A DNA stretch of 64,000 nucleotides, taken from contig NZ_CP101508.1 in NCBI RefSeq assembly GCF_024380015.1, positions 1,302,902 to 1,366,901 of the forward strand, in the 5' to 3' direction. The position numbers and the translations under genes were made by a program. The notes under the pieces were generated by a model. The model worked only from the letters and a program-made list of their open reading frames with translations, made no database searches and had not been told where the DNA came from. Shown one piece after another: positions 51,187-61,817 of the stretch. Each line of letters starts with the position of its first letter. Within the stretch, counting starts at the first letter, position 1. Origin of the DNA: Photobacterium atrarenae. GTDB lineage: Bacteria; Pseudomonadota; Gammaproteobacteria; Enterobacterales; Vibrionaceae.

Positions 51187-54033
51187 TTATAAGGTGCAGA
51201 CTTCCTTCCAGGTGTTGTCACTGCCCGGTGCTGAGTTCGACCACCAGATGGCTTCATAGATCACGCCGTTATAAATGATCTGATCGCCCTGGTTGGCATG
51301 GCTCGGGTTGCCTGCCCAGTCGGTTTGCGGCCAGTCTGGGTATGTATTGATACCGGTTGCGACACATTCACCCGGGTTACCGCCATCGCCGTTACCGGCG
51401 CTGATATCACCCAGCGGCAGATCCGGTTGCTCGAACTTGAAGGCGTAGTCCTTGCCGTTGATATTGATACTATAATTCGCCGGTCCGGAAATGGGCAGGT
51501 AGTAGACCATGTCCAGCTCGTAGGTGCCGCCTGCAGGCAGGCTCTTCCAGCTTGGCAGGGTAAAGGCAACTCGGTGCATCGGTCCGTCCAGTCCGCCAAT
51601 GTTGTTGGCACGTGTGTGGCCGGAAGCTATCACCTTGAGCCCGCCACCGGACTGATCTTTGGCATTGTCAGGCGCAGAGACCGGAATATCGAACTGGAAT
51701 TCCGTACCGCCCGGCAGCTCTTGACCGGTGTTGTTGGTGAAAGTGATTTTCGGATTGATCGGATAGTTCTGATCGCCGACTTTAAAGCCATCGATAGAGA
51801 CTGTGATATCCAGTGCTTCGGTCGGGAGCGCGCCGGTCGCGATCCGGTTGCCATAAGGCGTCGCAGATTTGAACTTGTGATAGATGGCGTTCGTCATGGT
51901 GCTCCCCATATGGTATTCACCATTGCCAGTCTTACAGGCATTCTCGGTTGGGTCGACCGCGCCCCGGCTGCCATTGGCTTCCAGGGTGTAGCAGTTGTAG
52001 TCTCCTGCCAGCTCCCAGAACATGATTCCACCGATCCCTTTGTCGATGACATAGTCAGCTTTGACATGGATCGACTGCTCATCTTCAGTCGAGAGGAAGA
52101 CTTTCTTCTCCGGGTTCCACAGCCAAGGGGCGACGGCGACACTGTCATAGTGGCGTGTATAGGTGCCGACCAGCGGGTGAGTAGTCGGGTCCAGGCCGTA
52201 GGCCGCGGTGTAGGAGCCATAAACCCCCTGGGCCAGGTTCAGCGCGTGCCACATTGGGTTAGAGCCCGCGCCCATCTCATCACCGGCGGCATTTTTGTCA
52301 TGCCAGAGGTTATCCAGTCCCGTGGCACCATTGCCGCAGTTATTTTTTTCGCCTTCACCGGTGCCCGGTGCGCATTGGGTTTGATCCGGCAGTGCTGCCC
52401 GTCCCCAGAGGCCGTTTTCGCCACCCGTCACCCCTTGCCAGCCACGCGTATAGTAAGGGACGCCAATGTTGATCCGCCCTGCGGGCATGGAACCGCGGAA
52501 ATAGTGGTAGGCCCAGTCGGTGTTGAGATAACCGATCCCACCGTAGGCGGCGGTGTCGTAAACGTTCCACATCGCCAGCTCTGAATCTTTACCGGTATCG
52601 AAAAGAGCGGCATTGTGGCCGACATGTTCATTCCAGGCGCCATGGAGGTCATAGGACATGATGTTGACGTAGTCCAGGTATTGGGTGACCGCCATGGTTT
52701 CCATGCCTCGCAGCAGGTAGCCGGAAGATGGCGCGGCGATGGTGAGCATATAGTGAATGCCGTCTTCGGCACTGGCACGGTCGAGCTTTTCACGTAGCAC
52801 GCGCATCAGCTCATGATAGGACTTCATCAGATGCGGGCGACGCGGCTCTGCGAATGCTTTGTCATCGGGATTCCCCGCACCTGACATACTGGTTGGATAT
52901 TCATAGTCGATATCCAGGCCATCAAATTTGTACTGACGCATCATGGCCACAGCGGAGTCGGCAAAGGTTTCGATCCCGGCATGGTTGATACTGCCGTCGG
53001 CATTGGTGGTCATGGTATAGAAGCCGCCATCGGCAATCCGCTGACCATCGGCACCAAAGTGGCCGCCGGTTTCAGCCCAGCCCCCGATGGAGATCAGGGT
53101 TTTGACGTCATGCTTCACTTTGGCAGTGGCCAGCGCACCAAAATGCCCTTTGAAGCCGAGCGCCGGATCAATGTCGACCCCGTCCCATTCCAGGCCGACT
53201 GCCGGGTTGGACGGGTCGTTCACATCGCCAATATTGACCTTGCCATCTGAGCCGATGCTGACAAAAGCATAGTTTATATGAGTCAACTGCTCCCAGGGGA
53301 TGTCGTTGACCAGGTAGGAAGTTTGTGGGTCATTGCCGGCACGCCAGCTGGTAAAGTACCCAATCACCCGGCGCGGATGATCGGCGCCCATGATTTCCCG
53401 GCCTTCACTGTCGTAGATGGTACAGTAAGGCACATTCACCCCTTCAGTCTGGTACAGCCCGTCAGGGCGACAGGTGTTGGCCACCGTGCCGGTAATTGTC
53501 AGCTGCGCGGCAGCAGAGTCGGTTGTGGCCCCCTGGCTATCGGTGGCACGGGCAACAACCGCGAATGTACCCGGTTGGTTGGCGGTGTAGCTGAAGGTAT
53601 AAGGTGCAGAGGCGACGGTGCCAACCAGGTTGCCGCCCACCAGGAAATCAACTTTCTCGACGGTGCCATCACTGTCAGCTGCCTGGGCGGTGAAGGTGAC
53701 GACAGCACCAGGTTCAACCGTTGCCGCTGAAAGTGCCACATCGACGGTCGGCGGCGTGTTGCCGGTGGTGGCACAATCATCAATAAAGTGCCATTCCTGG
53801 CTTGGTCCGGAGTGGGTTGTCGGGTTGTTACCCTGGGTCCACCATTTGGCCTCAAAGACTTTGTTGCTTTCCTGAACCTGAGCGCCGCCGGAGTAGGCTG
53901 TACTGCTGTTCCAGGCTTCGATCGAGGTGCAGTCCATCGCGGCCTGGGCATTGAATGCCAGCAGGCACGAAATGGTCAGCGCACTGAGTCTGAAGCTGGC
54001 CTTCAGCACGGCTCCATGCATTGAGTGAGTCAT
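51187..54033 (-). CDS. Secreted GH18 chitinase with two chitin-binding modules
   Basis: A 948-residue exported enzyme that cleaves chitin. Modules in order: signal peptide to AFNAQA; CBM5/12 (about 33-90, [20 protein letters not shown]); an Ig/PKD-like domain (about 93-183); GH18 barrel (about 220-700) with the catalytic [10 protein letters not shown], Glu near residue 376, and [10 protein letters not shown]; a ChiC-type domain (about 720-870, [19 protein letters not shown]); and a second CBM5/12 (about 885-948, [20 protein letters not shown]). Secretion by the type II system is typical for such enzymes. No chitin-uptake genes are adjacent. The start is at 54033, though an ATG four codons in is possible. 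Confidence 0.95.
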   Translation of the reverse strand: MTHSMHGAVLKASFRLSALTISCLLAFNAQAAMDCTSIEAWNSSTAYSGGAQVQESNKVFEAKWWTQGNNPTTHSGPSQEWHFIDDCATTGNTPPTVDVALSAATVEPGAVVTFTAQAADSDGTVEKVDFLVGGNLVGTVASAPYTFSYTANQPGTFAVVARATDSQGATTDSAAAQLTITGTVANTCRPDGLYQTEGVNVPYCTIYDSEGREIMGADHPRRVIGYFTSWRAGNDPQTSYLVNDIPWEQLTHINYAFVSIGSDGKVNIGDVNDPSNPAVGLEWDGVDIDPALGFKGHFGALATAKVKHDVKTLISIGGWAETGGHFGADGQRIADGGFYTMTTNADGSINHAGIETFADSAVAMMRQYKFDGLDIDYEYPTSMSGAGNPDDKAFAEPRRPHLMKSYHELMRVLREKLDRASAEDGIHYMLTIAAPSSGYLLRGMETMAVTQYLDYVNIMSYDLHGAWNEHVGHNAALFDTGKDSELAMWNVYDTAAYGGIGYLNTDWAYHYFRGSMPAGRINIGVPYYTRGWQGVTGGENGLWGRAALPDQTQCAPGTGEGEKNNCGNGATGLDNLWHDKNAAGDEMGAGSNPMWHALNLAQGVYGSYTAAYGLDPTTHPLVGTYTRHYDSVAVAPWLWNPEKKVFLSTEDEQSIHVKADYVIDKGIGGIMFWELAGDYNCYTLEANGSRGAVDPTENACKTGNGEYHMGSTMTNAIYHKFKSATPYGNRIATGALPTEALDITVSIDGFKVGDQNYPINPKITFTNNTGQELPGGTEFQFDIPVSAPDNAKDQSGGGLKVIASGHTRANNIGGLDGPMHRVAFTLPSWKSLPAGGTYELDMVYYLPISGPANYSININGKDYAFKFEQPDLPLGDISAGNGDGGNPGECVATGINTYPDWPQTDWAGNPSHANQGDQIIYNGVIYEAIWWSNSAPGSDNTWKEVCTL

Positions 54034-54291
54034 TGTTTCATCCTTAAGTCGTTGCGTATTATTGGTTAACCTATCGATTACGGCATGTTATTACTTTATG
54101 TTTGCCGTGAAGGAACTATAGGAAACTTGCCAAAAATGAAGCAGATTGCCGGATTGATTTACACGATGACTCGCAAAAATAGGTGATGTCAGGTGACTTT
54201 TTTGCGCTTAATTTGCCCAGGAAATCAAATTAGATTGGGTTTCGATGAGCTGTGATGCTGAGGGTGAGGACTGAATACGGGAAATGCGACG

Positions 54292-54320
54292 CTCGCCGGC
54301 GCTTTGCAAGCGCCGGCGAG
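54292..54320. terminator. Strong hairpin after the DUF2057 gene
   Basis: CTCGCCGGCGCTT / AAGCGCCGGCGAG forms a perfect 13-bp GC-rich stem with a 3-nt loop. It has no T-run on either strand, but lies just past the minus-strand stop. The rest of 54034-54328 is non-coding. Confidence 0.6.
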
Positions 54321-54328
54321 AGTAAGGG

Positions 54329-54976
54329 TCACTGAGCCGTCGTTGGTTGATTAATCCGGGCTTTAAAGCGCTCGCGGGTTGCTTCATCAGCCTGCTCGTA
54401 CCAGTACAACAGCATGTTTTCCGCCACATTCTGCCCCTGGGCCGGCACTGCTGCTTTGCTTGTGGCCGGAGCGGCGGCAAGCTGCGGTGCCGGTGTCGCA
54501 GCGAGTGCCGGCAGCGCGGCCGGGGCATTGGTGAGGTTATAGGCCTCGATTTCTTTTTCGTAATCGCGGCCAAACTGCAGCCCATGCTTCACCAGTTTGT
54601 CCTGGGTAAATTCGATGGCCTTACCCTGAGGATCCGTTATGTTGACTGTCGGGGCCTTGTCATAGCGACGCACATCCCGCGCAGTGTGCAGCTTCGGCAG
54701 TTCTAGCCGGTAGGTGGTGTCCTGGCCGGCAAATTTCACGATAATGACTTCGGATTTATACAACTTATAATCGCCGTTCTCACGATAGTTATCCTGATAA
54801 CGCAGGGCAATCTGGTGTTCACCGTTGGCCAGGATTAACGCATCATTGCCTGTTGCTTCCTTGCCATTGACCAGGACCAGCTCACTGCTGTAGGGCAGTT
54901 CGACTTTGACGTCGGCGAGAGCAGAGGCACTGAGCCCGCAGGCAGCAAGCGTAAGTACGGCAGTATGAAGTTTCAT
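54329..54976 (-). CDS. DUF2057 (CsgI/YccT-like) exported protein
   Basis: A 215-residue exported protein with a signal peptide (MKLHTAVLTLAACGLSASALA) and the DUF2057 features: VKVELPYSSELVLVNGKEAT, GEHQIALRYQDNYREN and VIIVKFAGQDTTYRLELPKL. The E. coli homologue CsgI affects curli assembly. Residues 150-185 are an Ala/Pro-rich linker. Its position near rlmI, acyP, tusE and yccA resembles the neighbourhood of yccT in enterobacteria, which supports the assignment. Confidence 0.82.
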   Translation of the reverse strand: MKLHTAVLTLAACGLSASALADVKVELPYSSELVLVNGKEATGNDALILANGEHQIALRYQDNYRENGDYKLYKSEVIIVKFAGQDTTYRLELPKLHTARDVRRYDKAPTVNITDPQGKAIEFTQDKLVKHGLQFGRDYEKEIEAYNLTNAPAALPALAATPAPQLAAAPATSKAAVPAQGQNVAENMLLYWYEQADEATRERFKARINQPTTAQ

Positions 54977-55108
54977 GTCTGTTCCTTGATAATTCGGATA
55001 TTCCGGCAGTGTCGCGCTAAAGCGCTGAATATAACCTGAATACGCTAGTCGGTGCGACAGAGAATAATGTATAACTATGAAGATGTTAAATCGGGAGTTT
55101 GATTTTAT

Positions 55109-55870
55109 ATGGATATTTCGCTGCTTCAGATCCTGTTGCTGCTGGGAACTGGTTTTCTGGCCGGGATCATTAATACACTGGCCGGGGGCGGTTCAAACCT
55201 GACGCTACCGGCGTTAATGGTGATGGGGATGCCGGCGGAAGTGGCCAATGCAACAAATCGGGTTGGAGTGTTGATCCAGGGGATGACGGCCGTTTCAGGC
55301 TTTCGCCATCACGGCAAGCTGGAAACGGATGATACGGTGCCGATCCTGATCCCTTCGGTGATTGGCGGGTTGCTCGGCGCTGCGGGTGCGGCTTATGCCC
55401 CGGCAACCTGGATCAAACCCCTGCTGCTGGGTACCATGCTGACCATGGCGCTGGTGATTTTGCTGCGCCCGGCCATTATCGCGCCTGAGCCCGGCACCCC
55501 ATCGCGCAAAGTGCGGCAAACCCCAAGTTCCTGGTTGGGACTGGGGCTGGCTGGTTTTTACGGTGGGTTTGTTCAGGCCGGGGTCGGTTTCGTGTTACTG
55601 GCCGCACTGGCCGGGACATTGCGGTACGATTTGGTGCGTGCCAACGCGCTGAAAATGCTCTGTACCGTGGTATTTACCCTGGTCGCGCTGATCTTATTTA
55701 TCGCTGAAGATTTGGTGCTGTGGGGACCGGGGCTGATCCTGGCATTCGGCACCATGTTTGGTGCGCATCTGGCAGTGAAAATGGCGATAAAGGCCAAGCC
55801 GGAAACCCTGAAATGGTTTTTGTTTATCATGACGCTGTGCGGTTGTGTTGCTGCCATGGCCACTGACTAG
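55109..55870 (+). CDS. TSUP (TauE/SafE) family permease
   Basis: A 253-residue inner-membrane protein with about eight hydrophobic segments and the TauE/SafE repeats: LLLGTGFLAGIINTLAGGGS, LTLPALMVMGMPAEVANATN and LGLGLAGFYGGFVQAGVGFV. The family moves sulfite, sulfoacetate or other organosulfonates, or is of unknown substrate. It is divergent from the DUF2057 gene and convergent with rlmI, so it interrupts the otherwise conserved block. Confidence 0.85.
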   Translation: MDISLLQILLLLGTGFLAGIINTLAGGGSNLTLPALMVMGMPAEVANATNRVGVLIQGMTAVSGFRHHGKLETDDTVPILIPSVIGGLLGAAGAAYAPATWIKPLLLGTMLTMALVILLRPAIIAPEPGTPSRKVRQTPSSWLGLGLAGFYGGFVQAGVGFVLLAALAGTLRYDLVRANALKMLCTVVFTLVALILFIAEDLVLWGPGLILAFGTMFGAHLAVKMAIKAKPETLKWFLFIMTLCGCVAAMATD

Positions 55871-55940
55871 GTTGCGTGGCTGAGGAGATTTGCCTGGCAA
55901 GGTTTATCCGGCCGAACTGGGGCGGCCGGATAAAAGGCGG

Positions 55941-57131
55941 TTACTTGACGTAACAGGCGAAGCCTTTCAGGTAAAACCCTTCCGGATACGCACTATCGAG
56001 CGGGTGATCGGCCGCCTGGCTGAAGCGTTCGATAAACTGCACTTCACGCTGGGCATCCAGCGCGGCGTCGGCAATGATTTTCTGGAACAATGGGTTGTCC
56101 ATCAGGCCTGAGCAGGAATAGGTCAGCAGGGTACCGCCTGGCTTCAGGATCTGCATTGCAAGCATGTTGATGTCTTTGTAGCCGCGGCAGGCGCCGGTCA
56201 GTTGTGATTTGGACTCGGCAAATTTCGGCGGATCCATAATCACCACATCAAACAGCTCTCCGCGATCGCGATACTCACGCAGCAGCTTGAATACATCAGC
56301 GTTGAGGAACTCGGCATTCTCCAGCGGCAGGCCGTTCACTTCAGCATTGTGCCGGGCGGTATCCAGTGCCGGTTGCGACACATCGACATTCACCACCTGG
56401 CTGGCGCCGCCTTTGAGGGCATACAAGCCAAAGCCACCGGTATAGCAGAAGCAGTTCAGAACGCGCTTGCCATTGACATATTTGACCGCGCCCTGACGGC
56501 TGTCCCGCTGGTCGAGGTAAAAGCCGGTTTTATGGCCGCCGACGATGTCGACGTTGATTTTGACCCCATTTTCTTCAATGGTGACAAACTTTGGTGGCGT
56601 TTCGCCGGACAGAACACCGGTCCGTTGTTTCAGGCCTTCTTTCTTGCGAACCGAAACGTCTGAGCGCTCGTACACACTGCACTCAGGGTAGCAGTGGTTC
56701 AGGGCTGCGACTAATGCGTCTTTTTGCGCTTCGGCCCCGGCGCTGAGTAACTGGCAAACCAGGAAGTTCTGGTAGCGATCGATAGTGATCCCCGGCAGGC
56801 CGTCAGACTCGGCCGCGATCAGGCGATAACCGGTCAGGCCGTCGCGCGCAGCCAGGATATCCCGCAGGCCCTGCGCTGCGTTGAGTCGGTTGATAAAGAA
56901 ATCGACGTCGATGTGCTCGTTTTGATCAAACGTCCACACGCGGACGCGGATCTGAGATTGTGGTGAGTAGGCACCTCGTGCCAGCCATTCTCCTTTATGG
57001 TCATAAATCTCGACGGTCTCGCCCAGCGAAGGTTTCCCCTCGAACCGTTGAATGCCGCGTGAGAAAACCCAAGGATGACGGCGGCGAAGTGATTTTTCCC
57101 GGCCTTTGACCAGATAGATTGAAGCTGTCAT
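55941..57131 (-). CDS. rlmI: 23S rRNA m5C1962 methyltransferase RlmI
   Basis: A 396-residue SAM-dependent methyltransferase with an N-terminal PUA domain ([40 protein letters not shown]) and a C-terminal Rossmann methyltransferase domain ([40 protein letters not shown]). [10 protein letters not shown] near the end fits the catalytic cysteine region of m5C enzymes. Length and order fit E. coli RlmI. It lies in the conserved rlmI, acyP, tusE, yccA neighbourhood. Confidence 0.92.
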   Translation of the reverse strand: MTASIYLVKGREKSLRRRHPWVFSRGIQRFEGKPSLGETVEIYDHKGEWLARGAYSPQSQIRVRVWTFDQNEHIDVDFFINRLNAAQGLRDILAARDGLTGYRLIAAESDGLPGITIDRYQNFLVCQLLSAGAEAQKDALVAALNHCYPECSVYERSDVSVRKKEGLKQRTGVLSGETPPKFVTIEENGVKINVDIVGGHKTGFYLDQRDSRQGAVKYVNGKRVLNCFCYTGGFGLYALKGGASQVVNVDVSQPALDTARHNAEVNGLPLENAEFLNADVFKLLREYRDRGELFDVVIMDPPKFAESKSQLTGACRGYKDINMLAMQILKPGGTLLTYSCSGLMDNPLFQKIIADAALDAQREVQFIERFSQAADHPLDSAYPEGFYLKGFACYVK

Positions 57132-57237
57132 GACATGCCCAAATATGGAATTCAGAATGGTCGCGTATTATGTTGTCAGGCCAGCGGAAAAGCAAATTTA
57201 TCTGGGGGCAGAAGCCGGCGAAAACGGGAGAGAGGCA

Positions 57238-57259
57238 GGGCGTATCTGCGGATACGCCC
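57238..57259. terminator. Hairpin after the chemoreceptor gene
   Basis: GGGCGTAT / ATACGCCC forms a perfect 8-bp stem with a 6-nt loop, about 25 bp beyond the minus-strand chemoreceptor stop. No T-run follows. Confidence 0.5.
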
Positions 57260-57284
57260 CGAAATGAAGTGAAGCCAGCTTAGG

Positions 57285-58685
57285 CTAGGCTTTGAGGCCG
57301 TTCATCAAAGACTCGAGGACTTCCGCCTGTTGATTCAGACGCTCAATCTCACTGGCCGATTGCGTAATGGCCTGGCAAATCTGATTCGACTGGGAGCGGA
57401 CCTGCTCGACGCTGTTGGCAATGCTGTCCGCCACTGCGCCCTGTTGCTCGGCGGCTGCCGCAATTTCGGTACTGCGATCCGAGATGTGCTGATTTCGATC
57501 AGTGATCTGGTTGATATTGTTGTCCACACCATCCATCAGTTGCTCGCTGCTGCCGGCATTATCGACCGTGCTTTTCATTACGCTCATCAATTGCTGGCTG
57601 TTCTGTTGCAGCGATTCAATCATTTGCTGGATCTCTACGGTCGCCGTTTGGGTTCGTCCGGCCAGGGTGCGAACTTCGTCGGCAACGACGGCAAAGCCAC
57701 GGCCCTGCTCGCCGGCGCGGGCAGCTTCAATCGCAGCATTTAGTGCCAGCAGGTTGGTTTGCTCGGAAATGGCGTTGATGGTGGTGACCACATCATCAAT
57801 CTTGGCGGCATTGCTGTCGAGCTCAGCCACGGCATCCGCAGCCTGGGCAATTTCTGCGCTCAGGACCGAAATCGCAGAGCGGGTTTGATCGACTTGGGTG
57901 CGCCCTTGCTCTGAAACCTGCTGTGCTTCACGGGTTTGCTCCGACGTTTCATGGGCGTGTGTGGCAACTTCGCGGATAGATGTTGCCATTTCTTCAGTCG
58001 CGCTGGCCAGAGAGTCCAGGTGTTGTTGTTGCTCCGAGGACAAGGATTCACTCTGATGGCTGCGCTGGCGCAGGCTGCTGCTGATCTGCTGCATCATCGC
58101 AATTGCTTCCTGGGTTGCCTTGACCAGTTGTTGTTCGCGTTCGCTGACTTTATCAATGGTAATGGCGAGCAGGCTGAATTCATCGCGGACTTTGAAGAAG
58201 TTTAAACGGTTGGTCAGGTCGCCGTCAGCCAAGGCCTGGAGTGCCTTGTGGGTGGTGAACATCGCGCCGCCAATGAAGGACATGATGTAGTACACCGCAG
58301 CCAGCATCAGCACGAGAATGACAACGGCGGTGATAAGCTCTGGTGTCGACAGGAACCCTAAAATACTCGTACTTTCTGTGGCAGCAATGCTGTAGCTCAT
58401 TCCCGGCACCACTGCCGACAGTTCACCACCGCCGATTTCAAAGCCGTGCCGGGCAAGAATTCGCGCTGCATCGGCTTGACCAACCTGGTATTCCGCCAGC
58501 AGGTTGGCCGTGGCTGAAAGTTGATTATTTGTAACTTCAAGGCGTTGCTCGTCGGCAGCATCAACTAAAATGGCACTAATACTCAATACTGCGAGAAGGG
58601 GCAGCATAAAGAGCAGATAAAACTTTTCCTGAATTGTAATATGAATGAGATACTTATCGATCCATCGAAAGGCAACTTCTTTCAT
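57285..58685 (-). CDS. Methyl-accepting chemotaxis protein
   Basis: A 466-residue chemoreceptor. Two transmembrane segments ([20 protein letters not shown] near residue 25 and [20 protein letters not shown] near 115) bracket a small periplasmic sensor of only about 65 residues. A HAMP-like region ([13 protein letters not shown]) and the signalling helices follow, with the family hairpin motif [20 protein letters not shown]. The sensor is too small for a standard Tar-type or Cache domain, so it may sense a membrane or redox signal. The ATG at 58685 is preferred to 58694. Confidence 0.9.
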   Translation of the reverse strand: MKEVAFRWIDKYLIHITIQEKFYLLFMLPLLAVLSISAILVDAADEQRLEVTNNQLSATANLLAEYQVGQADAARILARHGFEIGGGELSAVVPGMSYSIAATESTSILGFLSTPELITAVVILVLMLAAVYYIMSFIGGAMFTTHKALQALADGDLTNRLNFFKVRDEFSLLAITIDKVSEREQQLVKATQEAIAMMQQISSSLRQRSHQSESLSSEQQQHLDSLASATEEMATSIREVATHAHETSEQTREAQQVSEQGRTQVDQTRSAISVLSAEIAQAADAVAELDSNAAKIDDVVTTINAISEQTNLLALNAAIEAARAGEQGRGFAVVADEVRTLAGRTQTATVEIQQMIESLQQNSQQLMSVMKSTVDNAGSSEQLMDGVDNNINQITDRNQHISDRSTEIAAAAEQQGAVADSIANSVEQVRSQSNQICQAITQSASEIERLNQQAEVLESLMNGLKA

Positions 58686-58777
58686 TTGAGGCATCCTGTT
58701 CTGTGCGCGGGTGATGCGGCTTTACTGATAAATTACTCTTTATTATCTGTTCTTATTGTGAAAACTTGAGGTGATAT

Positions 58778-59050
58778 ATGTCACAAATTTGTGTAAAGGC
58801 TATGATTCGGGGCATGGTTCAGGGCGTCGGTTTCCGGTTTCATACCGCACATGAGGGGCTGAAGTTCGGTTTAACCGGCTATGCGAAAAACCTGCCTGAT
58901 GGCAGTGTCGAGGTGCTGGCTTGCGGTGAGGAAGCCAAGGTGGAGCAGTTGCTGCAATGGTTACAGGATGGTCCGAAAACCTCCCGGGTCGATACAGTGG
59001 AAGCAGAGGAAGTGACCTGGCGCCACGTCGATGGATTTGAAATTATGTAA
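58778..59050 (+). CDS. acyP: Acylphosphatase
   Basis: A 90-residue ferredoxin-like enzyme that hydrolyses acyl phosphates. The signature GMVQGVGFRFHTAHEGLKFG contains the catalytic Arg (GFRFHT), and LTGYAKNLPDGSVEVLACG holds the catalytic Asn. Length and order match the family. It is divergent from the chemoreceptor and convergent with tusE. Confidence 0.95.
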   Translation: MSQICVKAMIRGMVQGVGFRFHTAHEGLKFGLTGYAKNLPDGSVEVLACGEEAKVEQLLQWLQDGPKTSRVDTVEAEEVTWRHVDGFEIM

Positions 59051-59107
59051 CAGCCCGAGAGTTGTGCCTCGGGCCTAGGAATAGATGGATCGGTGAGGAG
59101 CTGCCGG

Positions 59108-59437
59108 TTAAATGCATTTCACCGGTTTTGGCAGGCCGGCCAATTTGGTCGCTTGCTTTGCAGGACCTTTTGGGAACAGCTTGTACAGGTAGCGGGAGTT
59201 GCCTTTTTCTTCACCGTACTTTTTGGCCATGGCTTTGACCAGCATTCGGATCGCTGGTGAGGTATTAAACTCCAGGTAGAAATCACGAACAAAATGCACC
59301 ACTTCCCAGTGCGCTTCGCTTAGCGTGATCCCTTCTTTTTCAGCCAGTACCGGGACCAGTGACTCGGACCAGTCATCGACGTTTTTCAGGTAACCCTGGG
59401 CATCGGTTTCGATATGTTTGCCTTCAAATTCAAGCAT
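59108..59437 (-). CDS. tusE: TusE, sulfur-relay protein of tRNA 2-thiouridine synthesis
   Basis: A 109-residue DsrC/TusE-family protein: [60 protein letters not shown], and a penultimate Cys (PKPVKCI) that accepts sulfur from TusD and passes it to MnmA. Only the final Cys of the DsrC pair is present, which fits TusE rather than a sulfite-reductase partner. The ATG at 59437 gives the family length; the longer reading to 59467 is not supported. Confidence 0.93.
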   Translation of the reverse strand: MLEFEGKHIETDAQGYLKNVDDWSESLVPVLAEKEGITLSEAHWEVVHFVRDFYLEFNTSPAIRMLVKAMAKKYGEEKGNSRYLYKLFPKGPAKQATKLAGLPKPVKCI

Positions 59438-59537
59438 GATAAGCCTCGATCGGTTGAACGGGGGCAAGGATAGTGATTCAGCTGGCTGGCTGCAAGTAAA
59501 AGTGTATCCGGCGTGTCGGGAAGTGGATTTTCAGATA

Positions 59538-59563
59538 ATAAAAAGCGCCTCGAAAGGCGCTTT
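59538..59563 (-). terminator. Terminator of the yccA gene
   Basis: AAAGCGCCT / AGGCGCTTT forms a 9-bp stem with a 4-nt loop; TTATTATC follows on the minus strand. It lies 45 bp past the stop. Confidence 0.85.
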
Positions 59564-59607
59564 GAGGAAAGGGCTGCAACCCTCTCGATGATTCGTCAGC
59601 TTAGTGA

Positions 59608-60273
59608 TTAGTCATCGCTGCCCATGATGCCCAGGATTTGTAGCAGGCTCAGGAACAGGTTGTAGATGGAGACATACAGCGTCACAGTGGCGGAAATGTA
59701 GTTGGTTTCACCGCCACGAACTATGCTCTGTGTTGTCAGCAGAATTGCGGCAGATGAGAACAGGACAAACATGCCGCTAATTGCCAGTGACAGCATTGGC
59801 ATTTGCAGGAAGATATTGGCAATCATCGCAACCAGAATCGCAACGAAGCCCGCCATCAGCATTCCACCCAGGAAAGATAGATCACGCTTGGTGGTCAGTG
59901 CGTAAGCCGAGCACGCCATGAAGGTCAGGGCTGTGCCGCCCAGTGCCGGAACAATGGCATGGCCCATACCTGCGCCGATGTACATGTTCAGGATCGGGCC
60001 AAGGGTGTAACCCATAAAGCCGGTCAGGGCAAAGGTGAACACCAGACCCAGGCTGCTGTCACGGTTTTTCTCAGTCAGGAACATCAGGCCGTAGAAGCCA
60101 ACCAGCGTCAGGATCAGGCCCGGATGCGGCAGGTTCATGGCCATCGCAACGCCGGCAATTACAGCGGACCAGACCAGCGTTAGCGAGAGCAGGAAGTATG
60201 TATTGCGTAATACTTTGTTGGTTGACAGTACGCTTTCGTATGCAGAGCTACGATTGACAATACGATCGTTCAT
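59608..60273 (-). CDS. yccA: Bax inhibitor-1 family inner-membrane protein YccA
   Basis: A 221-residue protein with seven hydrophobic segments and BI-1 features: STNKVLRNTYFLLSLTLVWS at the N-terminus, LGPILNMYIGAGMGHAIVPA, and VTLYVSIYNLFLSLLQILGI at the C-terminal helix, which ends in GSDD. E. coli YccA modulates FtsH protease activity, and the family can act as a pH-gated calcium leak. It sits next to tusE as in E. coli. A long palindrome lies upstream (60315-60387). Confidence 0.92.
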   Translation of the reverse strand: MNDRIVNRSSAYESVLSTNKVLRNTYFLLSLTLVWSAVIAGVAMAMNLPHPGLILTLVGFYGLMFLTEKNRDSSLGLVFTFALTGFMGYTLGPILNMYIGAGMGHAIVPALGGTALTFMACSAYALTTKRDLSFLGGMLMAGFVAILVAMIANIFLQMPMLSLAISGMFVLFSSAAILLTTQSIVRGGETNYISATVTLYVSIYNLFLSLLQILGIMGSDD

Positions 60274-60314
60274 AAATAGTCCCCTCAGGGTTCGTGATAG
60301 TTTCAGCTGTTAAG

Positions 60315-60387
60315 ACATATATTGGGGTATTCACTTATAAATGCAAGTCAGCAAAGTATAAATAGCGAATAACAACCCAATATATGT
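60315..60387. repeat. Large imperfect palindrome upstream of yccA
   Basis: ACATATATTGGG (60315-60326) and CCCAATATATGT (60376-60387) are perfect 12-bp inverted arms. Inside them TATTC.CTTATA pairs imperfectly with TATAAATAGCGAATA, so most of the 73 bp can fold into one cruciform or hairpin. It may be a miniature inverted-repeat element or a regulatory site, as it lies 42 bp before the yccA start. Confidence 0.6.
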
Positions 60388-60553
60388 GCTTGGTAAAATG
60401 CTAATACCGATAATACTTAACATTTCATCAGCTTTGCTGTCAAAGTTGTAAATTTATGTTTCAGACACTGGTGTCGTGTGTCAGAAAATTGTCTTCCTGG
60501 TTAACGGTTGGGCAGGAGAGTACTTGTATAAGTGCTATGCCGTGAGGCGAGAA

Positions 60554-60586
60554 ACGCCCCGGGCATCCGTGGGACGTCCGGGGCGT
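60554..60586 (-). terminator. Terminator of the coiled-coil lipoprotein gene
   Basis: ACGCCCCGG / CCGGGGCGT forms a 9-bp stem; TTCTC follows on the minus strand. It lies 20 bp past the stop. Confidence 0.75.
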
Positions 60587-60605
60587 GAAGGCAAGCGTAG
60601 CGGGT

Positions 60606-61817
60606 TTAACGGATGGGGGGCGCGTATTGGATCCCACCATCCCGCCACAGCGCGTTATAGCCACGACGGACTTTCAGCTCAGAGCTCATGCCTATGGTAC
60701 GTTCAAAGCTTTCGCTATAATTTCCGACCTGCTTGATCACCTGGAAGCTCCAGTCATCGGCCAGACCGAGTCCTTTTCCTTTTGGTCCGTCAAGGCCGAT
60801 TAAGCGGCGGATATCCGGATCGTTGGAGTTTTTCATATCATCGACGCTGACGGATGACACTCCTAAATCCTCAGCATGTAGCATGGTGAACAGAGTCCAC
60901 TTGACGATATCAAACCATTGCTGATCGCCATGGCGGACGGCCGGGCCGAGCGGCTCTTTCGAGATGAGCTCTGGCAACACCACCACCGAGTCTGGATCAT
61001 CCATGCCGAGGCGGTGGGCATACAGGGCTGACTGATCTGTGGTCATGACTTCGCACTTCGCGGTTTTGAAGCCGTTGATGGTTTCTTCCTCGGTATCGAA
61101 TATGACCGGGGTATATTTCATTTCCCGGAATTTGAAGTAATCTGCAAGGTTGAGCTCGGTGGTTGTGCCGGATTGGACACAGACGGATTTGCCGTCGAGT
61201 TCCATGGCGTTGGTCACACCAAGGCTTTTATTCACCATAAAGCCCTGGCCATCGTAGTAGTTGACGCCGGCAAAGGTAACGCCCAGAGCGGTGTCGCGGT
61301 GCAGGGTCCAGGTGGTATTGCGGACCAGCAGATCCACTTCACCGTTTTGCAGTGCTGAAAAACGCTCTTTGGTGGTGAGTGGAATGTATTTCACTTTGGT
61401 TTTGTCGCCTAAAGCAGCAGCGGCGACTGCCTGGCAAAACTCAACATCCAGACCTTCCCACTCACCTTTGTCATTTGGGGCGGAAAAGCCTGTTAAACCG
61501 GTGCTGACACCGCACTTGAGATAACCGAGCTTTTTCACACTTTCCAGTGTTGAGGCCCCGTTCCCGCTACCGGACGAGTCGGCCAGCTGTTTCTCTAAGC
61601 TGGCTATTTTCTCTTCCAGGGCTTGGGTATCGGCGGAGCCATTGCTCGATAGAGTCGGCGGGGATGATTCGGATTCTGCCAGTTGTTGTTCGAGGGTCTG
61701 TATTTTTGCTTCCAGCGATTTGATCAGCTCCTTGTCCTGAGTATTGCCGTTGTCACAGCCAGAGAGGGTTATTGCGAAGGTTGATATGGCCAGAGAGTAC
61801 CTTATTAGTTGCTTCAT
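60606..61817 (-). CDS. Amino-acid-binding lipoprotein with an N-terminal coiled coil (AapJ-like)
   Basis: A 403-residue predicted lipoprotein: lipobox ITLSGC (C21), two short heptad segments (LEAKIQTLEQQLAES, about 35-49, and LEEKIASLEKQLADS, about 67-82) joined by Ser/Gly-rich linkers, then a periplasmic binding-protein domain (about 95-403) of the general L-amino-acid AapJ type (LKCGVSTGLTGFSAPNDKGE, VDLLVRNTTWTLHRD, NDPDIRRLIG). The coiled coil should make it oligomeric and membrane-anchored, unlike usual soluble AapJ. No permease or ATPase genes lie nearby. It may serve a distant transporter or a sensor. Confidence 0.82.
   Translation of the reverse strand: MKQLIRYSLAISTFAITLSGCDNGNTQDKELIKSLEAKIQTLEQQLAESESSPPTLSSNGSADTQALEEKIASLEKQLADSSGSGNGASTLESVKKLGYLKCGVSTGLTGFSAPNDKGEWEGLDVEFCQAVAAAALGDKTKVKYIPLTTKERFSALQNGEVDLLVRNTTWTLHRDTALGVTFAGVNYYDGQGFMVNKSLGVTNAMELDGKSVCVQSGTTTELNLADYFKFREMKYTPVIFDTEEETINGFKTAKCEVMTTDQSALYAHRLGMDDPDSVVVLPELISKEPLGPAVRHGDQQWFDIVKWTLFTMLHAEDLGVSSVSVDDMKNSNDPDIRRLIGLDGPKGKGLGLADDWSFQVIKQVGNYSESFERTIGMSSELKVRRGYNALWRDGGIQYAPPIR

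Noticed and set aside
59108..59437. DsrC-type partner of a dissimilatory sulfite reductase
   Set aside because: Only the final cysteine of the DsrC pair is present and the neighbours (acyP, yccA, rlmI) match the TusE context.
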